Made by a program: the position numbers and the translations under genes. 64,000 nt of DNA from Paracoccus benzoatiresistens (GTDB taxonomy: Bacteria; Pseudomonadota; Alphaproteobacteria; Rhodobacterales; Rhodobacteraceae). The notes under the pieces are model-generated. The model did no database searches. It saw only the letters and a list, made by a program, of their open reading frames with translations, and was not told the DNA's origin. Of this stretch, positions 34,598-42,525 are shown one piece after another. Within the stretch, counting starts at the first letter, position 1. Every line of letters starts with the position of its first letter. The DNA is taken from contig NZ_JAPTYD010000001.1 of the NCBI RefSeq assembly GCF_026913015.1, positions 248,001 through 312,000 of the forward strand. Direction: 5' to 3'.

Positions 34598-35555
34598 GAA
34601 GGCAGGCGGTTTGACGGATTATCTTGAGACGGCGCGGCGCGTGATCCTGACCGAGGCGCAGGGGCTTGCCGTGCTGGCCGAGGGGCTGAACGGCGATTTC
34701 GGCAGGGCGGTCGATCTGATCCTGCAGGCCCGGGGCCGGGTGATCGTGTCGGGCATGGGCAAGTCGGGCCATGTCGGGCGCAAGATCGCGGCTACGCTCG
34801 CCTCGACCGGGACGCCCGCGCAGTTCGTCCATCCTGCCGAGGCAAGCCATGGCGACCTGGGCATGGTGACGCGGGCCGACGTGGCGCTGGTGCTCTCCAA
34901 CAGCGGCGAGACGCCCGAACTGGCCGACCTGATCGCCCATACAAGGCGCTTCGGGATTCCGCTGGTGGGCGTCGCCTCTCGGCCCGACTCCACGCTGCTG
35001 CGGCAGGCGGATGTCGCGCTGGTCCTGCCCGCCGCGCCCGAGGCTTGCGGCAACGGCATCGTGCCCACGACATCCACCACCATGACGCTGGCGCTTGGCG
35101 ATGCGCTGGCCGTCGCGCTGATGGAACACCGGCAGTTCACGCCCGAACATTTCCGCACCTTCCACCCCGGCGGCAAGCTGGGCGCGCGGCTGGCGAAGGT
35201 GGGCGATCTGATGCACCGCGACATGCCCCTGGTATCCGAGGACACGCCGATGACCGACGCGCTGCTGGTGATCAGCCAGAAGGGTTACGGCGTCACCGGC
35301 GTCATTGACGCCTTGGGACATCTGACGGGCATCATCACCGACGGCGATTTGCGGCGGCACATGGACGGGCTTCTGGACCGCCGCGCGTCCGAGGTGATGA
35401 CGCCCGGCCCGCGCGTGATTGCGCCCGAGGCCCTGGCCGAGTCGGCGCTGGCGCAGATGCAGGACCGCAAGATCACCTGCCTGTTCGCCGTGGCGGACGG
35501 GATGCCGCAGGGTATCCTGCATATCCACGACTGCCTTCGCGCCGGGATTGCCTGA
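34596..35555 (+). CDS. kdsD: Arabinose-5-phosphate isomerase KdsD (KpsF/GutQ family)
   Basis: A 319-residue isomerase of D-ribulose 5-phosphate to D-arabinose 5-phosphate, the first step of Kdo synthesis for lipopolysaccharide. The SIS domain occupies about residues 35-180 (GRVIVSGMGKSGHVGRKIA, HGDLGMVTRADVALVLSNSG), and a pair of CBS domains follows (about 205-319). Position upstream of lptCAB supports the LPS role; the arabinose operon nearby is unrelated, since that pathway is non-phosphorylative. Confidence 0.92.
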   Translation: MKAGGLTDYLETARRVILTEAQGLAVLAEGLNGDFGRAVDLILQARGRVIVSGMGKSGHVGRKIAATLASTGTPAQFVHPAEASHGDLGMVTRADVALVLSNSGETPELADLIAHTRRFGIPLVGVASRPDSTLLRQADVALVLPAAPEACGNGIVPTTSTTMTLALGDALAVALMEHRQFTPEHFRTFHPGGKLGARLAKVGDLMHRDMPLVSEDTPMTDALLVISQKGYGVTGVIDALGHLTGIITDGDLRRHMDGLLDRRASEVMTPGPRVIAPEALAESALAQMQDRKITCLFAVADGMPQGILHIHDCLRAGIA

Positions 35556-35575
35556 CCGATGAAGCGGACCCGCCC

Positions 35576-36145
35576 ATGAACCGCACTCGCGTTGTTCGCT
35601 GGCTGCGCGTGCTGCTGCCGCTTCTGGCCCTGATGATGCTGTCCACGCTGTTCCTGTTCTCACGCGGGGGCGACACCGAATCGCGGATCCCCTATGCCGA
35701 TGTGGATGCCGAGGCGATGGCCCGGGACCCGCGCATCGTGGCGCCCGAATATGCGGGCGTCACCGACGACGGCGCCCGGCTGACCCTGCGGGCGACCGAG
35801 GCCGCCCCGGATGAGGACAGCGGCCGCGCGCAGGATCTGCGGCTGGACTGGCAGCGCCCCGACGGCTTGCGCGCGGATGTGACCGCGCCGCAGGGCGGGC
35901 TTGCGGGGGGCGCGATCTGGCTGGATGGCGGGGTGCGGATGACGACCTCGACCGGATGGACGCTGGATGCCCAAAGCGTCGAGGCCGCGACCGACCGGTC
36001 CCGCATCGCGGCCCATGAGGGCGTGGAGGCCGAGGCGCCCTTCGGCACGCTTTCGGCGCGGCGGATGGAGCTTGCGCCCGGCAAGGGCGAGGGTGCTTCG
36101 ATCTTGAATTTCTCGGGCGATGTCCGTCTGATATACCAGCCCTGA
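35576..36145 (+). CDS. lptC: LPS export ABC transporter periplasmic protein LptC
   Basis: A 189-residue bitopic protein that passes lipopolysaccharide from LptBFG to LptA. It has one N-terminal membrane helix (about residues 12-30, LLPLLALMMLSTLFLF) and a beta-jellyroll periplasmic domain. Sequence conservation in this family is low; the call rests on topology and the kdsD-lptC-lptA-lptB order. Confidence 0.85.
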   Translation: MNRTRVVRWLRVLLPLLALMMLSTLFLFSRGGDTESRIPYADVDAEAMARDPRIVAPEYAGVTDDGARLTLRATEAAPDEDSGRAQDLRLDWQRPDGLRADVTAPQGGLAGGAIWLDGGVRMTTSTGWTLDAQSVEAATDRSRIAAHEGVEAEAPFGTLSARRMELAPGKGEGASILNFSGDVRLIYQP

Positions 36146-36164
36146 CCCACCAGAGGACAACACG

Positions 36165-36641
36165 ATGCTGCGCCCCTTGCTGACAGCCCTGATACTTGCC
36201 GCCCCGCCGGCTGTCGCGCAGACCACGACCTTCGGGGGGATGCGCGCGGATGTATCCGCCCCCGTCGAGGTCGCGGCGGACAACCTGTCCGTCAACCAGG
36301 CCGATGGCAGCGCGGTCTTTACCGGCAACGTGGTGATCGGCCAGGGCGAGATGCGCCTGTCCGCCGACACGGTGACGGTGATCTATGCCGAGGGCGGGCA
36401 GAGCCGCATCAAGTCGCTGGATGCCAAGGGCAACGTGACGCTGGTCTCGGGTCCCGACGCGGCCGAGGCGCGGGCGGCCACCTATGACGTCGAATCCGGC
36501 AATGTCACGCTGACCGGCGACGTGGTGCTGACCCAGGGGCAGAACGTGCTGACCGGCGACAAGATGCTGGTGAACCTGGAATCGGGCACCGCGCAGGTCG
36601 AGGGCCGGGTCCGGTCCGTCCTGCAGCCGGGCAACAACTGA
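36165..36641 (+). CDS. lptA: Lipopolysaccharide transport periplasmic protein LptA
   Basis: A 158-residue periplasmic bridge protein. The signal peptide ends near PAVAQTTT (residue 20), followed by the OstA-like beta-jellyroll with [20 protein letters not shown] and [15 protein letters not shown], the characteristic LptA block. The stop overlaps the lptB start (TGATG). Confidence 0.9.
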   Translation: MLRPLLTALILAAPPAVAQTTTFGGMRADVSAPVEVAADNLSVNQADGSAVFTGNVVIGQGEMRLSADTVTVIYAEGGQSRIKSLDAKGNVTLVSGPDAAEARAATYDVESGNVTLTGDVVLTQGQNVLTGDKMLVNLESGTAQVEGRVRSVLQPGNN

Positions 36642-37390
36642 TGCGGGGTGCGGCGGCGCGGACAGGCGACGGGCTGAAGGTCCGGGGCTTGCGCAAATCC
36701 TATCGCAACCGTCCGGTGATCCGGGACGTCTCGGTCGATCTGGCGCGCGGAGAGGTCGTGGCGCTGCTGGGTCCGAACGGGTCGGGCAAGACCACCTGCT
36801 TCTACTGCATCGCGGGCCTTGTGCCGCCCGATGCGGGGCAGGTGCTGATCGACGGCCAGGACGCCACCTGCTTGCCGATGTTCCGCCGCGCCCGGATGGG
36901 CATCGGCTATCTGCCGCAGGAAATGTCGATCTTTCGCGGCCTGACCGTCGAACAGAACATCATGGCGGTCCTTGAGGTCGTCCACGAGGACCCCCGCCAC
37001 CGTCGCGACCGGTTGGAGGAGCTTCTGGGCGACTTTTCCATCGGCCATCTGCGCGGCGCGCCCGCCCTGGCCTTGTCTGGGGGCGAGCGCCGCCGGACCG
37101 AGATCGCGCGCTGCCTGGCCTCGGACCCCAGCTTCCTGCTTCTGGACGAACCCTTTGCGGGTGTCGATCCGATCGCGGTGGGCGAGATCCGCGGGCTGGT
37201 CCATGACCTGAAGTCGCGCGGCATCGGCGTGCTGATCACCGACCACAACGTGCGCGAAACCCTGGGCATCGTGGACCGCGCCTATATCCTGCACGACGGC
37301 CATGTCCTGATGTCGGGCAGCACCGCCGAGATCGTCGCCGATCCCAAGGTCCGGGAAGTCTATCTGGGCGAAGGCTTCCGCCTGACCTGA
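36641..37390 (+). CDS. lptB: LPS export ABC transporter ATPase LptB
   Basis: A 249-residue ATPase that drives LPS extraction from the inner membrane. Walker [10 protein letters not shown] near residue 45, [20 protein letters not shown] (the LptB Q-loop region), signature LSGGERRR, Walker [14 protein letters not shown] and [10 protein letters not shown] are visible. ATG overlaps the lptA stop. The next gene downstream is hpf; the rpoN gene that often lies between them is missing. Confidence 0.95.
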   Translation: MRGAAARTGDGLKVRGLRKSYRNRPVIRDVSVDLARGEVVALLGPNGSGKTTCFYCIAGLVPPDAGQVLIDGQDATCLPMFRRARMGIGYLPQEMSIFRGLTVEQNIMAVLEVVHEDPRHRRDRLEELLGDFSIGHLRGAPALALSGGERRRTEIARCLASDPSFLLLDEPFAGVDPIAVGEIRGLVHDLKSRGIGVLITDHNVRETLGIVDRAYILHDGHVLMSGSTAEIVADPKVREVYLGEGFRLT

Positions 37391-37437
37391 CGCGGGCCGC
37401 CCACCCGGAAATCACCTCACGCGAACGTGTGCACCGG

Positions 37438-37466
37438 TTGACAGAACTGAAGGGCTGTCACCAAAT
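37438..37466 (+). promoter_or_regulatory. Putative hpf promoter with an overlapping dyad
   Basis: A perfect -35 box TTGACA (37438-37443) is followed, after 17 bp, by a weak -10 (CCAAAT, 37461-37466). The inverted repeat TGACAG-N10-CTGTCA (37439-37460) covers the -35 and spacer and could be an operator. The implied leader before hpf is about 110 nt. Confidence 0.3.
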
Positions 37467-37584
37467 TGATTTTTGTGTGTTCAGCAATGTGGCACCCTGA
37501 CGTTTCCGGTTACCGCCGTGCGTCGGCTGCCTCGGAAGGGCTGGCGCATGCAGGACCAAGACCGGGCAAGCGAGAGGAAAGACG

Positions 37585-38160
37585 ATGCACTATACCATCA
37601 GCGGGAAACAGATCGACATCGGCGATGCGCTCAGCACGCATGTCGAAACGGCATTGGGCGAAACGATCAGCAAGTATTCGCAGCGCCCGACAGATGCCAC
37701 GGTCACCTTCTCGAAGGATGCCCATCAGTTCTTGTGCGATGCGGTGGTTCATCTGTCCACCGGGCTGAACGTCACCGCCCGTGGCAACGCCACCGAGATC
37801 TATGCGGCCTTCGAAGCCTGCCGCGAAAAGATGGACAAGCAGCTTCGCCGCTACAAGCGCCGCCTGAAGGATCACCACAAGGACAGGTCCGAGCCGGTTG
37901 AATTCGGTCAGGCCGGCATGTATGTGCTGGCCGCTGACGAGGATGAATGGGAAGCGCAGGACAGCGGCCTGCAACCCATCATCATCGCCGAGATGGAGAC
38001 CCGCGTGCCCACCCTGTCGGTTGGCGACGCGGTCATGCAGATGGAACTTGCCGGAACGCCGCTGCTTGTGTTTCGGAACGAAAAGCACGGGGGCGTCAAT
38101 GTCGTCCATCGCCGCGAAGACGGCAATGTGGGATGGATCGACCCGCGCGGGAACGGCTGA
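37585..38160 (+). CDS. hpf: Ribosome hibernation promoting factor, long form
   Basis: A 191-residue long HPF that dimerises 70S ribosomes into inactive 100S particles in stationary phase. The N-terminal domain (about residues 1-100) begins MHYTISGKQIDIGDAL and is rich in Lys/Arg for rRNA contact. A linker leads to the C-terminal dimerisation domain (about 130-188, PTLSVGDAVMQMELAGTPLL and VHRREDGNVGWIDPRG). It precedes ptsN. Confidence 0.93.
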   Translation: MHYTISGKQIDIGDALSTHVETALGETISKYSQRPTDATVTFSKDAHQFLCDAVVHLSTGLNVTARGNATEIYAAFEACREKMDKQLRRYKRRLKDHHKDRSEPVEFGQAGMYVLAADEDEWEAQDSGLQPIIIAEMETRVPTLSVGDAVMQMELAGTPLLVFRNEKHGGVNVVHRREDGNVGWIDPRGNG

Positions 38161-38247
38161 CGCCGCCCGGCAGGACGCCTGACCGACGAACCGAACCGCC
38201 CCCGGCATCCTGCGCGGGGGCGCTTGAGCATTGGAAAGACGCGAGCC

Positions 38248-38712
38248 ATGCAGTTGACCGAAATCCTCAAACCGGGCGCCGTGCGTTCCCTGGGGCAGGT
38301 TACCTCGAAAAAGCGCCTGTTTCAGGAACTGGCCGATCTGGCCCATGCCGAATACGGCCTGACCGCCACCGAGGTTCTGGATGCGCTGCAGGAACGCGAA
38401 AGCCTGGGGCCGACCGGCGTGGGCCAGGGCGTCGCCCTGCCGCATGCGCGGCTGCATGGGCTGGACCGCGTGGTGGGCCTTTTCGTGCGGCTGGACAAGC
38501 CGCTCGACTTCGACGCCGTGGACCGCCAGCCCGTCGATCTGGTCTTTGGCTTGCTGGCGCCTGAATCGAGCGGCGTCGATCACCTGAAGGCGCTGGCGCT
38601 CGTGTCCCGGACCCTGCGGGACACCGACCTGCGCACCAAGCTGCGCGCCAATGACGACCCGGTGGCGCTGCACGCCGTCCTGTCCGCCGCCCAAGGCATC
38701 AAGGCCGCCTGA
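38248..38712 (+). CDS. ptsN: Nitrogen PTS IIA protein PtsN (EIIANtr)
   Basis: A 154-residue phosphocarrier regulator of the nitrogen phosphotransferase system. The phosphorylated His is expected at H66 in VGQGVALPHARLHGL. The start at 38248 aligns with family length; a longer upstream in-frame extension has no support. The hpf-ptsN pair is conserved; usually rpoN precedes it, but not here. Confidence 0.92.
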   Translation: MQLTEILKPGAVRSLGQVTSKKRLFQELADLAHAEYGLTATEVLDALQERESLGPTGVGQGVALPHARLHGLDRVVGLFVRLDKPLDFDAVDRQPVDLVFGLLAPESSGVDHLKALALVSRTLRDTDLRTKLRANDDPVALHAVLSAAQGIKAA

Positions 38713-38717
38713 AGGTT

Positions 38718-38745
38718 TTGATCCGGGCCGATTCGGCCCTATACA
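38718..38745 (+). promoter_or_regulatory. Putative promoter of the small gene at 38775
   Basis: TTGATC (38718-38723), 16-bp spacer, TATACA (38740-38745), 30 bp before the ATG. The spacer is largely the palindrome GGGCCG-ATT-CGGCCC, which might bind a regulator. Confidence 0.42.
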
Positions 38746-38774
38746 GGGCTTCCTACCTTTGTCAGGAGGCCAAG

Positions 38775-38963
38775 ATGACCAAGCCGATCAGCGACAAGCC
38801 CGAGGAGAAGGGCGCAAGCCGGCTGCGCGAATTCACCCGCCAGGAGCGGGAAGCGGGCACCCATCCGGCAATCGAGGCGCTGCGCACCCGCCCGCAGACG
38901 CGCAGCGAGGAGAACCGCAAGGCCGTGGAATACGCACGGATCGAGCGCGGGCACACGAGCTAG
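38775..38963 (+). CDS. Small highly charged protein, function unknown
   Basis: A 62-residue product rich in Arg, Glu, Lys and Gln (for example EFTRQEREAGTHPAIEALR), with no hydrophobic segment or Cys, probably disordered or helical. A strong AGGAGG Shine-Dalgarno lies 5 nt before the ATG. It has a probable promoter (38718) and an immediate Rho-independent terminator (38983), so it is a self-contained transcription unit. No family is recognised. Confidence 0.7.
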   Translation: MTKPISDKPEEKGASRLREFTRQEREAGTHPAIEALRTRPQTRSEENRKAVEYARIERGHTS

Positions 38964-38982
38964 GAAGGACCGGGCAAAGGGT

Positions 38983-39007
38983 GGCCGTCCTGAAAGGGCG
39001 GCCTTTT
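38983..39007 (+). terminator. Rho-independent terminator of the small gene
   Basis: GGCCGTCC (38983-38990) pairs with GGGCGGCC (38996-39003) through one G-U wobble, with a 5-nt loop and TTTT immediately after. It starts 20 nt after the stop codon. It is one of the clearest intrinsic terminators in the window. Confidence 0.7.
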
Positions 39008-39398
39008 CATGCCAGCGCAATCCGCCGGACTGCGGCGGCAAAGATCATCGCCATGCCCTTCAGAGGAGGTGTGTGAATGCCGTGCGCGGCGGTTTCCGCC
39101 GCGGCCGCAGGCAGAAAGCACATGTTGGCGTCCACTCCATAGGCCCTTGCCGGATGGCTGCGCAGCAAGGCCCCGGCCGCAAAAAAGCGCAGGGCCATTC
39201 CGGCAAGGTCAGGAAGGACGGCAGCCGCGGCGGCTGGCGCAAGGCCGCCGCCACCCAGATGGGCATGGGGATCAGGATCGGCACGGAATTGCGGCTTGAT
39301 GCAATCGGCAGGCCGGATTGCAAGCCGGCAGGGCAATGCCGATGCCTGCCGGGGACAATGCCGGGGAGGGGCCGTCTTGCGGCGGCCCCTGGCAGTGA
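39008..39398. other. Gene-poor stretch, no confident gene
   Basis: A 391-bp interval between the small-gene terminator and ilvE. Short frames exist on both strands (for example a 63-codon leftward frame 39007-39198), but none has a Shine-Dalgarno or recognisable product. It contains several GC-rich inverted repeats, such as CCGGCAGG/CCTGCCGG (39325-39332 with 39345-39352) and AGGGGCCG/CGGCCCCT (39367-39374 with 39383-39390). The last is 9 nt past the ilvE stop and may end that transcript. Confidence 0.5.
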
Positions 39399-40268
39399 TC
39401 AGGCTCGCACCAGCCGCTCGTAATCCTCGGCCACCTTCCGGGTCATCTGGCCCACCTGGAAGTGCCAGTCGCCGATCTGCCCGACCGGGGTGACCTCGGC
39501 CGCGGTGCCGGTCAGGAAGCATTCCTGGAAGTCCTCCAGCTCCTCGGGGCGGATGCGGCGTTCGTGGACCGCCGTGCCGTTGTCCTTCAGCATCTGGATG
39601 ATCGTCTGGCGGGTGATGCCGTTCAGGAAGCGGTCGGCGAGGGGCGTGTGGACCTCGCCGTCCTTGATGAAGAAGATGTTGGCGCCGGTCGCCTCGGCCA
39701 CATAGCCTTCCCAGTCCATGAACAGCGCATCCGAACAGCCCTTCGCCTCGGCCGCGTGCTTGGACATGGTGCAGATCATGTAGAGACCGGCGGCCTTGGC
39801 GGCGGTCGGGATCGTGTCGGGCGAGGGGCGCTTCCACTTGGCCACGTCCAGCTTTGCGCCCTGCCACTTGGCGTCGCCGTAATAGCTGCCCCATTCCCAG
39901 GCGGCGACGGCCATGCGCACCGGGTTGCGCGCCGCCGACACGCCCATGTCCGGCCCCGAACCCCGCCACATCACCGCGCGGACATAGGCGTTGGTGAAGC
40001 CGTTGGCCTGCAGCACGGCCTCCTTGGCGGCATCGATCTCTTCGGCGGTATAGGGCGATTCCATGTCCAGAAGCCGGGCCGATTCGATCAGCCGCAGGGA
40101 ATGCTCGTGGCCCTTGAAGATCTTGCCGTCATAGCAGCGCTCGCCCTCGAAGACCGAACTGGCGTAATGCAGGGCATGGGTCAGGATATGCACGTTCGCG
40201 TCGCGCCATTCGACCAGCTTGCCATGCATCCAGATCTTGCCGTCGCGATCGTCATATGCCGCCGTCAT
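39399..40268 (-). CDS. ilvE: Branched-chain amino acid aminotransferase IlvE
   Basis: A 289-residue fold-IV PLP aminotransferase for the last step of valine, leucine and isoleucine synthesis. The PLP Lys is K158 in TIPTAAKAAGLYM, with ALHYASSVFEGERCYDG near residue 34 and EVTPVGQI near the C-terminus. ATG at 40268 is chosen because GGAG lies 6 nt upstream; an adjacent ATG at 40271 or TTG at 40280 is less well spaced. It is divergent from the MarR-type gene. Confidence 0.93.
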   Translation of the reverse strand: MTAAYDDRDGKIWMHGKLVEWRDANVHILTHALHYASSVFEGERCYDGKIFKGHEHSLRLIESARLLDMESPYTAEEIDAAKEAVLQANGFTNAYVRAVMWRGSGPDMGVSAARNPVRMAVAAWEWGSYYGDAKWQGAKLDVAKWKRPSPDTIPTAAKAAGLYMICTMSKHAAEAKGCSDALFMDWEGYVAEATGANIFFIKDGEVHTPLADRFLNGITRQTIIQMLKDNGTAVHERRIRPEELEDFQECFLTGTAAEVTPVGQIGDWHFQVGQMTRKVAEDYERLVRA

Positions 40269-40370
40269 CATTTTCTCCAATCACTATCCCGGCTTTTTCG
40301 ATTCTTGCGCAGGTCCGCCGAGGATCGGCCCTTTTGTTGCGCGAAGCCCTTGACGGCTAGCAATCGAATC

Positions 40371-40399
40371 TTGGAAAGTCAACATCGCTGCCCTATCAG
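40371..40399 (+). promoter_or_regulatory. Putative promoter of the petP/petR-like genes
   Basis: TTGGAA (40371-40376), 17-bp spacer and TATCAG (40394-40399) lie 26 bp before the MarR gene start. The spaced dyad TTGAC/GTCAA (about 40350-40382) surrounds the -35 and could be a self-control site. Weak match. Confidence 0.3.
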
Positions 40400-40425
40400 G
40401 GAAGCAATTGCGAAAGGGATGGCAC

Positions 40426-40938
40426 ATGGCCGAGACGCTCCGCGTTCATAGCATGATGGGTGAGGATCTGCTGTTCCTGACCGACGAAAAGCTGCGTCGC
40501 GGTATCGAGGCGATGTTCTTCGCCTATCGCGCCTTCACGGCCGACCCCGACCTGATCCTGGCCGACATGGATTATGGCCGCGCCCACCACCGGGCGCTGC
40601 ATTTCATCCATCGCGATCCGGGGCTGACGGTGACCGCGCTGCTGGCGGTGCTGGGCGTGACCAAGCAGTCGCTGAACCGGGTGCTGCGCACGCTGATCGA
40701 GGACGGGCTGGTCGAAAGCCGCGTCGGCCGCCGCGACCGGCGCGAGCGGCTGCTGTTCCTGACGGAGAAGGGGACGGCCCTGGAACGCCGGTTGTCCGAG
40801 GCGCAGCGGGCGCGGATGCGGCAGGCCTATCGCGCCGCGGGGCCGCAGGCGGTGGCGGGCTTTCGTCAGGTGCTGGAGGCGATGATGGACCCCGAGACGC
40901 GGGCGCAGTATCAGTCCATGAAGGATATGCCCGAATGA
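40426..40938 (+). CDS. MarR-family regulator, PetP-like
   Basis: A 170-residue MarR-type winged-helix regulator. The recognition region is VTALLAVLGVTKQSLNRVLR, followed by the wing VESRVGRRDRRERLLFLTEKG. In Rhodobacter capsulatus the homologous pair petP (MarR) and petR (OmpR response regulator) controls cytochrome bc1 expression and growth; the same order here supports a PetP-like role. No cytochrome gene is adjacent. Confidence 0.82.
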   Translation: MAETLRVHSMMGEDLLFLTDEKLRRGIEAMFFAYRAFTADPDLILADMDYGRAHHRALHFIHRDPGLTVTALLAVLGVTKQSLNRVLRTLIEDGLVESRVGRRDRRERLLFLTEKGTALERRLSEAQRARMRQAYRAAGPQAVAGFRQVLEAMMDPETRAQYQSMKDMPE

Positions 40939-40947
40939 AGGCCCGCC

Positions 40948-41655
40948 ATGAGCCAGAACGATGCCCATCTGCTGATCGTCGATGACGATGAACGCATCCG
41001 TGCGCTGCTGGGACGATTCCTGCGCAAGAACGGCTTTCTTGTCACCCCGGCCCGCGATGCGGCGCAGGCGCGGCGTTTGCTGGCGGGGCTGGAATTCGAC
41101 CTGATCGTGCTGGACGTGATGATGCCGGGCGAGGATGGCTTTGCCCTGACCCGCAGCCTGCGCGAGACGCTGGCGACGCCCATCTTGCTGCTGACCGCGC
41201 GGGGCGATACCGAGGACCGCATCACCGGGCTGGAAGTGGGCGCGGACGATTACCTGCCCAAGCCTTTCGAGCCGCGCGAATTGCTGTTGCGCATCAATGC
41301 GATCCTGCGCCGCGTGCCCGCCCCCGAGGTTCACCACCCCAAGTTCCTGACGCTTGGCGCGTTACGGTACGACCTCGACAAGGGCGAGTTGTGGCAGGGC
41401 GAGAATCACCTGCGCCTGACCGGCACCGAACAGGCGCTGCTGCGCCGCCTTGCCGCCAGCAAGGGCGAACCCGTCAGCCGCGCCGACCTGATCGAGGATC
41501 TGGGACGCGGCGGGGCGGGCGAGGAGGCCGAGAACTCCGAACGGGCCATCGACGTGCAGATCACCCGGCTGCGCCGCAAGATCGAGCCCGACCCGCGCGA
41601 GCCGCGATTCCTGCAGACCGTGCGCGGCACGGGCTACATGCTGGTGGTGGACTGA
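40948..41655 (+). CDS. OmpR-family response regulator, PetR-like (orphan)
   Basis: A 235-residue two-component regulator: receiver domain (about residues 8-120, phosphoacceptor D56 in DLIVLDVMMPG, conserved Lys in YLPKPFEPRE) and a winged-helix DNA-binding domain (about 135-235). No histidine kinase is encoded next to it, so the partner is elsewhere or signalling is atypical. It follows the MarR gene by 9 nt and is PetR-like by synteny. Confidence 0.85.
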   Translation: MSQNDAHLLIVDDDERIRALLGRFLRKNGFLVTPARDAAQARRLLAGLEFDLIVLDVMMPGEDGFALTRSLRETLATPILLLTARGDTEDRITGLEVGADDYLPKPFEPRELLLRINAILRRVPAPEVHHPKFLTLGALRYDLDKGELWQGENHLRLTGTEQALLRRLAASKGEPVSRADLIEDLGRGGAGEEAENSERAIDVQITRLRRKIEPDPREPRFLQTVRGTGYMLVVD

Positions 41656-41658
41656 GGC

Positions 41659-42486
41659 GTGGAGCGGCTGACCTGGCACGGGATCGAGCTTGACGCGGAA
41701 ACCGCCCTGGCGCTGCTGGAGTGGCAGGCCGAGATGGGCGTGGACGAGGCGGTGCTGGATGCGCCCGTGGACCGTTTCGAACTGGCGGCAAGGCCCGATG
41801 CTCCCGCGCCACCGCCTGTGCCTGTTGCCACGCCCGCGGTTCTGCGACCGGAGCCTGACGGAGACGACCTTGCTGTCCGCGTGGCCCAGGCCGAGGCGCT
41901 GGCGGCGCAGGCCGGGACGCTGGACGCGCTGGCCGCCGCGCAAGAGTCCTTTGACGGGATCGAGCTGAAGAAGGGCGCGCGCAATTTCTGCTTTGCGGAC
42001 GGCAATCCGGCGGCACGCGTCCTGATCTTGGGCGAGGCGCCGGGGGACGAGGAAGACCGCCAGGGCCGCCCTTTCGTGGGTCGCGCGGGGCAGCTTCTGG
42101 ACCGGATGTTCAATGCCATCGGACTGTCGCGGCAGGCGGTCGATGCCGAAAAGTCGCTCTACATCACCAATGTCCTGACCTGGCGCCCGCCCGGCAACCG
42201 CGACCCGCAGCCCGACGAGATCGCCGTCAGCCTGCCCTTCGTGCGCCGTCACATCGAACTGGCCGCGCCCGACCTGATCGTTCTGATGGGCAATATCGCC
42301 TGCGATGCGGCGATCGGCCGGCGCGGCATCCTGCGGCTGCGGGGGAACTGGGTCGAGGCCTTTGGCCGGCCGGCCCTGCCCATGACCCATCCCGCCTATC
42401 TTCTACGCAACCCTCCCGCGAAGCGCGAGGCCTGGGCGGATTTGCTGTCGCTTTCGGCGCGTCTGGAGGGGGCGGGCGGGCGCTGA
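41659..42486 (+). CDS. Uracil-DNA glycosylase family protein lacking visible iron-sulfur ligands
   Basis: A 275-residue protein of the family 4/5-like UDG superfamily. Motif A is present as LILGEAPGDEEDRQGRPFVG, with the ITNVLTWRPPGNRDP block and a C-terminal MTHPAYLLRNP (motif B His). Residues 1-110 form a variable Ala/Pro-rich N-terminal extension. The four Cys that hold the 4Fe-4S cluster in classical family 4 enzymes are not seen: only NFCFADG and NIACDAA carry Cys, and the usual KCRPP is TWRPP. It starts 3 nt after the response regulator. Confidence 0.83.
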   Translation: MERLTWHGIELDAETALALLEWQAEMGVDEAVLDAPVDRFELAARPDAPAPPPVPVATPAVLRPEPDGDDLAVRVAQAEALAAQAGTLDALAAAQESFDGIELKKGARNFCFADGNPAARVLILGEAPGDEEDRQGRPFVGRAGQLLDRMFNAIGLSRQAVDAEKSLYITNVLTWRPPGNRDPQPDEIAVSLPFVRRHIELAAPDLIVLMGNIACDAAIGRRGILRLRGNWVEAFGRPALPMTHPAYLLRNPPAKREAWADLLSLSARLEGAGGR

Positions 42487-42503
42487 CAACCCGCGGGTTG
42501 GCA

Positions 42504-42525
42504 AGGTGCGTGTGAACACGCACCT
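42504..42525. terminator. Bidirectional terminator hairpin between convergent genes
   Basis: A perfect 10-bp stem AGGTGCGTGT/ACACGCACCT with a minimal GA loop lies between the UDG stop (42486) and the stop of the convergent DsbD-like gene. A second perfect 14-nt palindrome (CAACCCGCGGGTTG, 42487-42500) precedes it. Confidence 0.55.

Noticed and set aside
37490..37506. Sigma-54-like TGGCAC sequence before hpf
   Set aside because: TGGCAC is present but the -12 element reads CGTT instead of TTGC, so the core GC contact is missing.
39007..39969. Long leftward frame across ilvE and the following gap
   Set aside because: Over most of its length it is an out-of-frame shadow of ilvE. The part outside ilvE (39007-39198) has no Shine-Dalgarno and no recognisable product.
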